Of a DNA stretch of 64,000 bases, positions 55,279 through 64,000 are shown in pieces. A program made the translations under genes and the position numbers. Numbering within the stretch: the stretch's first letter is position 1; each line of letters starts with the position of its first letter. The notes under the pieces are model-generated. The model was not told where the DNA came from and searched no databases. It worked only from the letters and a program-made list of their open reading frames with translations. The stretch is from Plasmodium coatneyi (lineage: Eukaryota > Apicomplexa > Aconoidasida > Haemosporida > Plasmodiidae), in assembly GCF_001680005.1 (NCBI RefSeq), contig NC_033556.1, positions 372,001-436,000 of the forward strand. The letters run 5' to 3'.

Positions 55279-58200
55279 ATGGCTCCACAGAAGAAGAGTG
55301 AATATGATCAACAAGACGATACGAAGGTAGAGGGGGAATTGGGGGATGATGGTGCTCGTGGTCTGCGAACTGAAGAAAATAGTGCAGAAAGTGCAAGTAA
55401 CAAAGTTCGTGGACGTCGGAAGAGAGACGTTTTATTAATTCTCCGTCCAAATCACGAAGGAGTAATAAGAATACCTGTTCCAAGTGAAGGGTATGGTTAC
55501 GATTTCCATTACTTATATATGTGTATATATATTTCCATATATATGCTTTAAAAAAGTAGTTGTACAAAAAAAAAAAAAAAAAAAAAGAGTGTTTGAGAGA
55601 GATAAAATACTTTTTTTTTTTTTTTTCCCTCGTCCTTCTTATAGGCAAGGTGAAGATGTTGTACTTTTGGTATTCAATGGAAGGATGAACCTCAACCACC
55701 TAACACAACCTTCCTTACACCTACGACCATCACCACCCACCATTACCATAAAGGGGGGTTGGTGGGTTGTGTTAGGTGGTAGGTGGAAGCAAGGTTGTTA
55801 GGGGTGGTTGGTGGAAGCAAGGTTGTTAGGGGTGGTTGGTGGTAGTTGGGTTGTGTTAGGGTGGTAGGTGGAAGGAGGTTTGTTAGGGGTGGTTGGTGGT
55901 AGTTGGGTTGTGTTAGGGTGGTAGGTGGAAGGAGGTTTGTTAGGGGTGGTGGAATGAAGGTGATGTTAGGGTGGTGGTAGGTGGAAGCAAGGTTGTTAGG
56001 GGTGGTTGGTGGTAGGTGGGTTGTTATGGTTGTTAGGGTGGTGGTAGGTGGAAGGAAGGTTGTGTTAGGTGGTGGTTGATGGAAGGAAGGCTGTTAGGTG
56101 GAACGAAAGTTGTGTTAGGGTGGAGGGAAAGTTGTTACGAGGTAGATCGTAGGTGGTAGTTGGAAGGAAGTTGTTTTAGGGGTCGAAGATTGATAGGGGT
56201 GGTAGGTTTGTTGTTAAGGTTGTGGTTGGTGGAAGGAAGATTGTTAGGGGTGGTCGGTGTGTTGTTAGGTGGAAGGAAGATTGTTAGGGGTGGAAGGGAA
56301 GGTTGTTAGGGTGGTGGAAGGAAGATGGTGTTAGGGGTGGTAGGTGGAAGGAAGGGGGTGTTAGAAGGAAGATTGTTAGGTGGGTTGTTAGGGGTGGTGT
56401 TAGTTGGGTGGAGGGAAGGTTGTTAGGTGGTTGAGGTCCCCCTTCCTCTGTACCACCATTTTAGCATTCTTCCATTACCTTAGTACTATTTATTCTTTCT
56501 TCCACTTTTGTTTCCCTTTTTCTTACAGAAGTTACTTGTAAAGACAGTAAGTTACAGCAAAGCTTAAAGGATGTAATAGATAAGTGGCACAAGGACAAGG
56601 GAAAGACACAAAATCCACAGAAGGACTGGGTAAAGTAAAATATTGTCCAACTTCAGTTAGGGACAGAGAAGTAGCCATAAAGAAATGTATGTTATTGAAA
56701 CGAAGAATGAATGAACTTCCCGTGTAGGTATTAAATACATATGTGCATTTTCCATTTTTCCTTCTTCCTAATGACAGGACCAAGTGTGGATGGAAATCCT
56801 GCAAATGATCGAGCCACTCTCTAACTACATATCTACCTATAAATCAAGTGTGGAAGAAACCTATTGTAAAAACCCTAGTGGACAAGGCACCAAGTGGACA
56901 GAAGCAGATAGGAACGCGTGTATGCTTATTACTGCAGGATTAAAGCATATCTACGAAATTAAAGAGGACCCGGGGAAAGAGGGCGACGTAGCCAAGAAGA
57001 ATGACAGAATATTTAGACAAACAGCGGCATGTATCATATTAAATGAACTCATAAGGAAATTGCAAGAAAAGGCTAATTCCTGTACCCAGGTGATAACCAT
57101 AGAGGAGGGAATAAAACATGCCTTCAGTGTCAGCTCACAAATTAAGAACTCTGTATGCGCGAATGATAATGATTGTATTATGTGCATACAGGAAGACTAT
57201 TCAAACTGTACAATGAACAAAGAACAAGTGGGAAACAAGTTAAAGGCGAAATTCGATAACGACGCAGAAATAAAGAAAGCACTAGAAGACATATATCCAC
57301 CTGCGAACCCCTCATCCACCTCTGGAACAGGTTATACAAAGAACAAATCCGAGAAGGGGAAAGGCAAATGGAGAAGGAAGAGCTAACAACGTATTGTATC
57401 ATCATCGTTCCTTCGAAACACATAAACTACCCATACCTTTTACACCTATTCCTTTCTCCTCCTTAGACCCGCCTTTTATTCCCTCTTTAGACCACTTTTT
57501 TCCCTCCTTAGATCTTCCTTCCCTTCCTCCTTAGACCCTCCCTCCACCTACCACCCACCTAACAAACTTCCTTCCACCCCTAACAACCTTCCTTACAGCC
57601 ACTATTAGGGGATGGTTCACACGTTTTTCGGAGGATGTAACAGGAAAAGACGAACAGCAGTATGACGAGCTAGAACATATGTTAGAATTATGCAATGATG
57701 ATGGAGAGGATAATGGGTTTAATGGCAAAGTAGACCTGAAGGAATACAAAGAATTCTGTAAAATCATGGTAAAGAATATAATATTGACGACAGGCGTTCC
57801 AAAGGAATATAAAAACAAAGGAGGACAAACACCGTGTGAGAAGAAAGTGAAAAATATTCCTGTGTGTGATTTATTAAAAGTATGGATGTATTATATGCAT
57901 ATCTTCTGTGTACCGGAAGCAGTTATAAAACATTTCCTTGACGCTGTGAAACAGGTAAGGGATGGATTTAAAAGAGGATTAATTAAGGATTATAAGTATG
58001 TGGAATGTGCCTATGATGCTGCATTTAAGATTCCTGTTGGAGACAGAAGATATATGGAAAGTGAAGCGTACGAAGTATTTTCCAAAAGTACGTTGTATGA
58101 AAAAATAAAAGCATTAACTAACAAGAAAGCATGGTGCAAAGAGGCGCCTAAGCGTCCAAGCCCTGGACGGGCTGATCAGGAAAAGGAGGATCAGGTGATT

Positions 58201-59734
58201 AGTGGTGAATTTGAAAATTTAAAGAATCTCTTTACAAAAATTGATGAGAAATTTCAAGAGGAGGAAGAACCACAGAAGCAGGACGAAGAAGACCCTCCTC
58301 GAGAAGAAGATCCTCCTGGGGAAGAAGGGGAACTCGACGACGTCGTCGAAGACGACGAGGAGGAGGAGGAAGCAGAGTCAGAAGCAGCGTCGAAGGATCC
58401 TGATCAAGCAGAGGACACAGGTAAGGACACACATACACCTTCTCCACAGGAACCGAACACGGTTACCTTTATTTTCATTATTTATTACAGTACCCCATCT
58501 TGATGGGATCACATTCACTTCAACTTCCACCATAACTTCCACCACCACTGCCATTTCGATTGTTCAAATTACTAAATCTGGCATATCACCCCCCTCCTAT
58601 GATCCCACTGAAACTAACGCTCTTTTATTATTTTACTCAATTCGCAGATGCACAAGACCCTGAGGTACCAGACGCACAAGTAACAGAGAAAGACAGTGAA
58701 AAAGAAGCAACCCAGGAAGTTAAACCAGCTCTTCCTGAGGACGACAGCCGGGAAGCCCCATCCTACAGCGGCAGCAGTAGTTCCTCATCAAGTGCTGATC
58801 CAGGTGCTGGTAAACTGGGTGGTTCATTACCTGGTGCCCCCGTCACCACTACTGCTTCCGCACGCACTGACAAGATGGACAATCCCGTCCTTCCTTACCT
58901 CCCTCTTACTCCTGCCGTGCTTTGTATTTCTATCATGAGCTACTTACTCTGGAAGGTAAACGAAGAAAGAAAAAAAAAAAAAGGAAAGAGAGGGAAACAA
59001 AAAAACAAAAGAGAAAAAAAAAAGGAAAAAAAGAAAATAAGGGTGAACGAACGCGTGCGGGGGTGGAATACCGCATTTTAGGGTGTATGTGTAGGATTTC
59101 GCATTTAAGCTTGTGTGTGTTGGATTTCGCATTTTAGGGGTGTGTATATGTAGGATTGCGCATTTTAGGGCGTATTTAGGGGATTTCGTATTTTAGGGGT
59201 GCATGTAGGATTTCGCATTTTAGGGGGGTGTGTATAGGATTTCGCATTTTAGGGGTTTGAAGTACTAATTACTGTTGCGTGAACAAAGCATTTCAGACCC
59301 CTATTAAAGAAAAATATTTCTTCCCTTTTTTTTTTTTTGTTTATTTTTCTGTTCAGTACTTTGGAATGCTTCGCAAGACAAGAAAACGTTACAGAAGAGC
59401 TCATCAAGTACGTGGTCCCTCCTTAGAACAGCAGATTGTTGACCATGTGGATCAAGATCGTCCACATGCATATACCTTAGTAAAAAAACGCAAACCTCGT
59501 TCTACGCCTATAAAAAGAAGGAAAAAACAGGGCGTTGGTCGTCGCCCTGTTGGTCGCCGTGGTGGTGTACGTCGCCGCATGATTATTGATATTCATTTAG
59601 AAGTATTAAACGAATGTCAAATGGGGGACACCAAACTGGTTCAAGAGGACTTTTTTGAAATTTTGGTTCAAGAATTTATGGGAAGCAAATTTATGGAAGA
59701 AGAAAATGTTCCTAAGGAACAAGTTCAAAGTTGA
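55279..59734 (+). CDS. SICAvar variant antigen, multi-exon
   Basis: Well-supported exons are 56529-56629 (CKDSKLQQSLKDVIDKWHKD), 56778-57330 (DQVWMEILQMIEPLSNYIST; Cys-rich SICA domain), 57599-58420 (ATIRGWFTRFSEDVTGKDEQ; second Cys domain, then an acidic Glu/Asp/Pro stem), 58648-58955 (Ser-rich stem, membrane helix YLPLTPAVLCISIMSYLLWK) and 59357-59734 (YFGMLRKTRKRYRRAHQVRG, VDHVDQDRPHAYTLVKKRKP, RRMIIDIHLEVLNECQMG, ending EENVPKEQVQS). Phases match throughout. The last two exons are the standard SICAvar membrane and cytoplasmic exons. The 5' end is uncertain: an ORF from 55279 to donor 55490 (MAPQKKSEYDQQDDTKVEGE) lacks the Trp-rich SICAvar start, and its link to 56529 needs an extra exon near 55645, with the phase fitting donors at 55649 or 55757. 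The product would be exposed on infected red cells. Confidence 0.8.
55737..56430 (+). repeat. GGTGGTTGGTGGAAGGAAGGTTGTTAG-like array in SICAvar intron
   Basis: About 700 bp of degenerate GGTTGTTAGGGGTGG and GGTGGAAGGAAGG units between the putative first exons and the exon at 56,529. Related to the 53,858-54,200 array. Strongly G-rich on the coding strand. Confidence 0.88.
59071..59258 (+). repeat. TTTTAGGGG tandem repeat in the last SICAvar intron
   Basis: About seven units with core GGATTTCGCATTTTAGGGG and variable GTGTGT spacer, between exons 58648-58955 and 59357-59734. Same unit, inverted, at 45,599-46,000. Confidence 0.9.
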
Positions 59735-59948
59735 GATTCCGGGTTTAGGGAGGAAAGACTTTGTTCCTAAGGAAGATGTTCGTATGGAACAGGTTCCAAG
59801 TTCAGATTCCGGGTTTTAGGGAGGAAAGACTTTGTTCCTGAAGAAGATCTTCCTGAGGTAGAGGTTCCATGTTCAGATTCCGAGTTTACGAAAGGAAGAC
59901 TTTCTTCCTAAGGTAGATGATCCAAGTTCAGACCCCGGGTTTTAGGGT
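59719..59948 (+). repeat. Decayed copies of a SICAvar C-terminal coding repeat
   Basis: Three to four units of about 72-75 bp (core CAGATTCCGGGTTTAGGGAGG) continue past the SICAvar stop codon. They look like the EQVPSSDSGF-type tail repeats seen in SICAvar last exons, but are broken here by a TGA just before the Asp-Ser-Gly part and by extra A residues. Each unit contains the telomere-like string GGGTTTAGGG. Confidence 0.75.
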
Positions 59949-60730
59949 GTAGTAAATATTTTTTCTCTTTTTTTTTTTTTTTTTTTGTTTTGTGTATTAA
60001 ATTGTTTACATGTTCATTGTGTAATTAATATAAGTGGAAGTGAAAAAAATATTTTTCAGTTTATTTTGATTTGTTTGGGATAATTTCTTCTTTATTGCAG
60101 ATTGAAAAAATGCTTATTCATTCTGTTACAAAAATTTTGACTTTATAAATTTTTTTTTTTAATTTTTTTAAAATACATGAATATTTCTTTAAAGAAGTTC
60201 AGCGCCTTCCTTTTTTTTTTTTTTTTTTGTTCTTTTCGAGCTGTGGGAGGACTATTGTTTCCTTATGTGCGTATACAGATATACAAATGAAAAGGAAAGA
60301 GAAAGAATGAAATATGAAGAGAAGAAAGGAAGGAAAAAAGAAGAACGAAAGGAGAAAAAAAAGAGAAGAAAAAAAGAGAAAATAAGGGAGAAATAAAAGA
60401 AAAAATAGAAAAAAGAAAGGACATTCTTCTCCTTTACCAAAAAAATATGAACTCTGGAACTACGCCTATACTTCCCTTCCCCCCTGTGGGTGGGGAAGAG
60501 GAACATTAAGTATTAATTATAGTTTTTTCGGTGTAAGGAAGGGGAAGAACATTGCCCTTCCTTCCTTTCCCCTTATAGGTGTTACATTCAATGTGTGTTC
60601 TACATGGGACATTATATGCGATGTTATGTTACATGTTCTGATAAGCTATATTTTTCTGTGGTCGCCTATTAGTATTATTCCCTCTTCTGTATGCTTTCCC
60701 ATCATATATGGTAGAATTGTCTGTTGCTCT
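59949..60730. other. Tail-to-tail intergenic region between SICAvar and kir
   Basis: About 800 bp with poly(T) runs (59,969-59,986 and 60,210-60,228) and a purine-rich segment at 60,285-60,425. No gene supported. Confidence 0.55.
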
Positions 60731-62003
60731 TTACGCTAATGTTGAATATTCTGATGTTGAACCGTTTTCCGATGAGTCAAATGTTGAGGCACCTTCCGTT
60801 AATGTGTTCTCAAAGTGGTGACGTCCAGTGGATCTTTCCCTTCTTTTAATTCTACTGTTATTGTTGCCTCCAAAGAGGGTGTTGCGTAAATCGGAAAATA
60901 TGGAAGTATACTAAAGAAGAAAGAATGTGGGAGCAAAGAAATAAGGAAGGAAGAGTGTGGAATATATATATATAAGGTTTGTATATGTTTATATATATGT
61001 ATTTCAAATACATAGTGGTAACAGTGGTGATAATTATCTATACTTACTTTATATAATAAAAAAACCATTGTAGGCAATCCTACTACTCCCAATATGGAAG
61101 GGACTGCAATGGTAGTGGTGGTGGTGGAGGGGGTGGTACCTATTCAATTAGCTGTAGATGAGATAGCAGATCCCAATGCAGTGCCATCCTGCTGTTCCGT
61201 AGGTGCTGAAGGACATCTTAAATCTGATGGTTTCGGAATTTTTCCATCATTGAACTTACTATTGAATTCCTCACAATATGGATTATTCTTATTTGCAGGA
61301 TTCGTACAATTTGTATTCAAAGTATTATATGCGTTGACAATACCATTCAAGTAGTCCCTATATTTCGGTTCACATTCAGACTTGCTGCTCTGTAACAGTG
61401 ACTTTATTGCATTGTAGTCCTGCCAATAATCAAATATTAGTTTTCTACGGTTGAATTTGTTTTTATCGATAGTTTCACAAATAACTTTGTCCTTCTCCTT
61501 TAGATACGTACTCTTTATATATTTACAGATTGAATTTAGAGTGTTCGGGACTATGTCAGGATCTGTTACATTTTTGAATAACAGGTCCCCTATCCAATAA
61601 TATAAAAAATTGCAGCGTGCATTATAGTTTAGGTTGTTGCCTTCTGGCATTTTGGACATACAGCACCGTGCGTTTTTAATTTTATTCTTATATTCGCCCA
61701 TAGTGGAATGTGTACTTAAACTGGTTTCCAGTTCCTCGACCCAAGAATCATCGTCACAACCATCACAGCCTGTATTGAACTTCTTGTAGAAATTGGAATA
61801 AGATGGTAATTGTTCCAAATCATCCTGCTATAAGTGATATTGGGTAGGTGTATATATATGTCATTATACACTTTATATTCTTTCATCTAATATATTATGG
61901 ATAAATTATTATGTGCGCACACATTATGAAATTATTCCATTTTGAGCATAGGAAGAAAAAGAACCGATAATATGGCTTCTCCTTCCCCTGGTGATGGTGT
62001 CAT
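60731..62003 (-). pseudogene. KIR (pir family) gene with in-frame stop before the membrane helix
   Basis: Minus-strand exons: 62003-61965 (tentative, MTPSPGEGEAILS), 61827-61048 and 60910-60731. The main exon is a pir domain: QDDLEQLPSYSNFYKKFN, CDGCDDDSWVEELETSL, CCMSKMPEGNNLNYNARC, NFLYYWIGDLLFKN, then several Cys pairs (CEPKYRDYL, NTNCTNPANKNNPYCEEF). A TGA at 61,146-61,144 interrupts the frame in the Thr-rich stem, about 20 codons before an intact membrane helix (SILGVVGLPTMVFLLYK). The donor after the helix and the last exon (YTSIFSDLRNTLFGGNNN, then GRHHFENTLTEGASTF) are undamaged. A single-base change or sequencing error would explain it. Otherwise the product would be truncated and not membrane-anchored. 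The exon-1 donor (GTTCTT) is weak, so exon 1 is less certain. Confidence 0.8.
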
Positions 62004-63620
62004 TGTTTTACTGCACTTTATTTCCCATACAGAATAAAAATTTATAATAAGAATTGTTCCTTATGCTCCTATTTATTGAATTGTGCACATGGTTTAATTT
62101 TTCGAATGATTTATAAGGGAATGTAGTTAATGAGTGTACATATGTCAAGTACTTATTTTATTTAGCAGTACACATCTTCCAATTTTGTAGGCATTGATAA
62201 TGCATTATATATATATATATGTGCATGTGCATCAAAAATCATTATATATGCGCACAATTAGGGTAAAATATAAGCGAATATACTGAAGTAATAGAACATC
62301 AAAAAAAAGAGAAGCACATGTTCTATACATTCCTTATTCAATGTACTATATTATTGCATTGTAAATTATTATTTGTAGCCCTATAATATTTATGCAACTC
62401 ATTCATTCCCTCTGTGCACATAAGGAAGTCGCACATCTTCTTGATGTGTATATTTTTTATGTGTGCTATATTAATTTTATGCTTAACTTTTTTTTTTTTT
62501 TTTTTTTTTTTTCTGGCATTTAACAAAAATTATTCAGTATTAACTAATATATATATTGCATAATTCATATATGTTGAATATTACTTCCCCTCCTCCAAGG
62601 TTCCAAATCATTAATATATATAGTGAGGCATATGCACATTCGTTAATAATTAATAATGAATATGAGGCTCATATGGAATGAATTCGAAGGAATGGAAATG
62701 GGAAGGGCCTATAATATGTATAAATAATTGTATTAATTTTTTGTGTATATTGTAGGAAGGAAAAAGGATTTTATGTGTGCGCCCATACTCCTTTATAGAG
62801 TAGCATTTCCCCCGCCCCCCCTTTTTTTGCCCTATCTTCCTCTTTTTTTATAATTGTTTTCAATAGCAATAATAATAATTCCTTATTCCTTCTCCTCTTT
62901 TTTCTTAAATTTTCCTTTTTTCATGAGTACATTATGAATAATTCATTCACATGACCAAAAAAAAAAAAAAAATGTGCACATTATATTATGTATGTTAACA
63001 TCCTTCCATCTTACTCTAAATTTATATTATATTTCATATATTAATGTGCTCCCTTCTTTATTTATTTCTTCCTTTTCCTTATTTTCTTTTTGGGGGGTTA
63101 AATTCTAAGACGTTGGGATACTACATATTTTATTTAGTACGTGTACTGTGTATATAAAAATGCAGTTGGTTTGAAAGGGTTAGAGGTTTCCTTATTCCCA
63201 AATATTTCTAGAGTATAAAGGAGATTCTTTTAGGGTCCAGTTTTCTTTAGGGAAATCTTTTTTAGGGGAAAATTTTTTTAAGGGGAGGTTTTTTTTTAAG
63301 GATATTTTTTTTAAGGAGATCTTTTAAAGGAGCTTTGAGGAAGGTTTCCCAGGGAGGTTTCAAAAAAAATTCAGAAGTCCTTCCCTTTTATATACATAAC
63401 ATTTCCAGCGTACATATATATATGCAGCAATGATCATGAATGTATTGCCATCATTGTACCTTATGTGAGGTTGTTTTCTCATAGAGATATATGTAATGAT
63501 GGTGGTAAGTCATGATTAAGGAAGAAAAAAGGAAAAAAACAAGGTAACAGAAAAGGTAAAAAAAAAAAAAAACAACAAAAAAGGAAAAAAAAAAAGGGGA
63601 AGAGAGGAGGGGAAACCTTA
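62004..63620. other. Intergenic region between two kir genes
   Basis: About 1.6 kb, AT-rich, between the 5' end of one minus-strand kir gene and the 3' end of the next. It has a poly(T) run at 62,488-62,511, poly(A) at 62,955-62,971 and a degenerate T-rich repeat at about 63,215-63,360. No gene supported. Confidence 0.6.
63215..63360 (+). repeat. Degenerate AAGGGGA-TTTTTTT repeat
   Basis: Six or more imperfect units of about 20-25 bp, each a TTTTAGGGGAAA/TTTTAAGGGGAGG core plus a T run, between two kir genes. Possibly a diverged telomere-like repeat. Confidence 0.6.
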
Positions 63621-63905
63621 TTACCTAGAATGGTAAGGTATATTCTTTTTCTGCTGCACATTTCTTGTTCTTCTTCTAGAATGACTAACGTATGGTGGAG
63701 CAGAATATACTGTGGTGGTAGAATCGTTGTCTATTGTGAAATTACCCGTTGTAGAGTTGTCGGTTATTGTGTATAATGTTGTGGAAATGTCTGTTAATGT
63801 GTCTGTGAATATGTCCACATTGCGCCTCCCCTTGGGTGTTCTTTTCCTTCCATTCTTTCCACCGGATGAAAGGGTGTTCTGTATCCATGAAGGTAAAACC
63901 TTATA
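63621..63905 (-). CDS. KIR (pir family) last exon, gene truncated by window edge
   Basis: The final exon of a minus-strand kir gene, entered through a polypyrimidine acceptor (TTTTTTCAG at 63,906-63,915). It encodes 94 residues of cytoplasmic tail: YKVLPSWIQNTLSSGGKNGR, a Lys/Arg-rich stretch, VDIFTDTLTDISTTLYTITD, Thr/Asn-rich sequence, then YVSHSRRRTRNVQQKKNIPY and HSR stop. The NIPYHSR-type end is typical of KIR tails. The pir-domain exon and exon 1 must lie beyond 64,000; no membrane-helix donor is seen inside the window. Confidence 0.85.
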   Translation of the reverse strand, partial: YKVLPSWIQNTLSSGGKNGRKRTPKGRRNVDIFTDTLTDISTTLYTITDNSTTGNFTIDNDSTTTVYSAPPYVSHSRRRTRNVQQKKNIPYHSR

Positions 63906-64000
63906 CTGAAAAAGGGAAAAAATAGTAAGTACAAATATGAAATGTATATATATATATATAAAGAGTAGTTCACTCCTGTTTTTCACATGTATTGTTCATA

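Overview
This window is nuclear DNA from a malaria parasite of the SICAvar/kir-bearing simian clade, most likely Plasmodium knowlesi or the related P. coatneyi. The species group is inferred from three things seen together: a chloroquine-resistance-transporter (crt) locus with vivax-clade protein sequence, pir-type genes with KIR-style tails, and a spliced gene whose last two exons have the typical SICAvar transmembrane and cytoplasmic sequence. Base composition is moderate for Plasmodium, and intergenic DNA is full of poly(dA)/poly(dT) runs.

Positions 1-45,200 are a conserved core block that corresponds to the classical crt locus. In order it holds: cytosolic HSP90 (+, two exons), an NKAP-like splicing factor (-, interrupted by a homopolymer frameshift), an alveolin-like inner membrane complex protein (-), a small mitochondrial-type membrane protein (-), HSP110c/Cg4 (+), SCO1/Cg3 (-), CRT (+, 14 exons, 424 residues), Cg1 (+), a glutaredoxin-like Cg6 (-), the giant Cg2 (-), Cg7 (-, two exons) and RPA3 (+, two exons). 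The genes are unrelated housekeeping functions and not an operon; divergent pairs are separated by 2.4-3.5 kb of non-coding DNA. Three genes with uninformative historic names show readable homology: Cg1 to ER lectins of the OS-9/Yos9 type plus a YccV/HspQ-like domain, Cg2 to Mediator subunit MED14, and Cg7 to the centriolar protein CEP120.

At about 45.2-45.6 kb the core block ends and a chromosome-internal variant-antigen cluster begins, running to the right edge. It holds a three-exon SICAvar-like gene (47,088-50,056, +), a complete kir gene facing it (50,297-51,657, -), a second multi-exon SICAvar gene (55,279-59,734, +), a kir gene with an in-frame stop just before its membrane segment (60,731-62,003, -), and the last exon of a third kir gene (63,621-63,905, -) that continues outside the window.

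Non-coding DNA in the cluster is repeat-rich. There are degenerate telomere-like GGGTTTAGGGTTCAG arrays (one inside a SICAvar intron), GGTGG-type G-rich arrays, long strand-asymmetric purine tracts, a roughly 27-bp TTTTAGGGG repeat in a SICAvar intron with an inverted relic at the cluster edge, a near-perfect 94-bp palindrome in a kir intron, and an identical 25-bp element upstream of both SICAvar genes. The SICAvar-like gene and the adjacent kir gene carry homologous cytoplasmic-tail exons, which suggests exon exchange between the two surface-antigen families.
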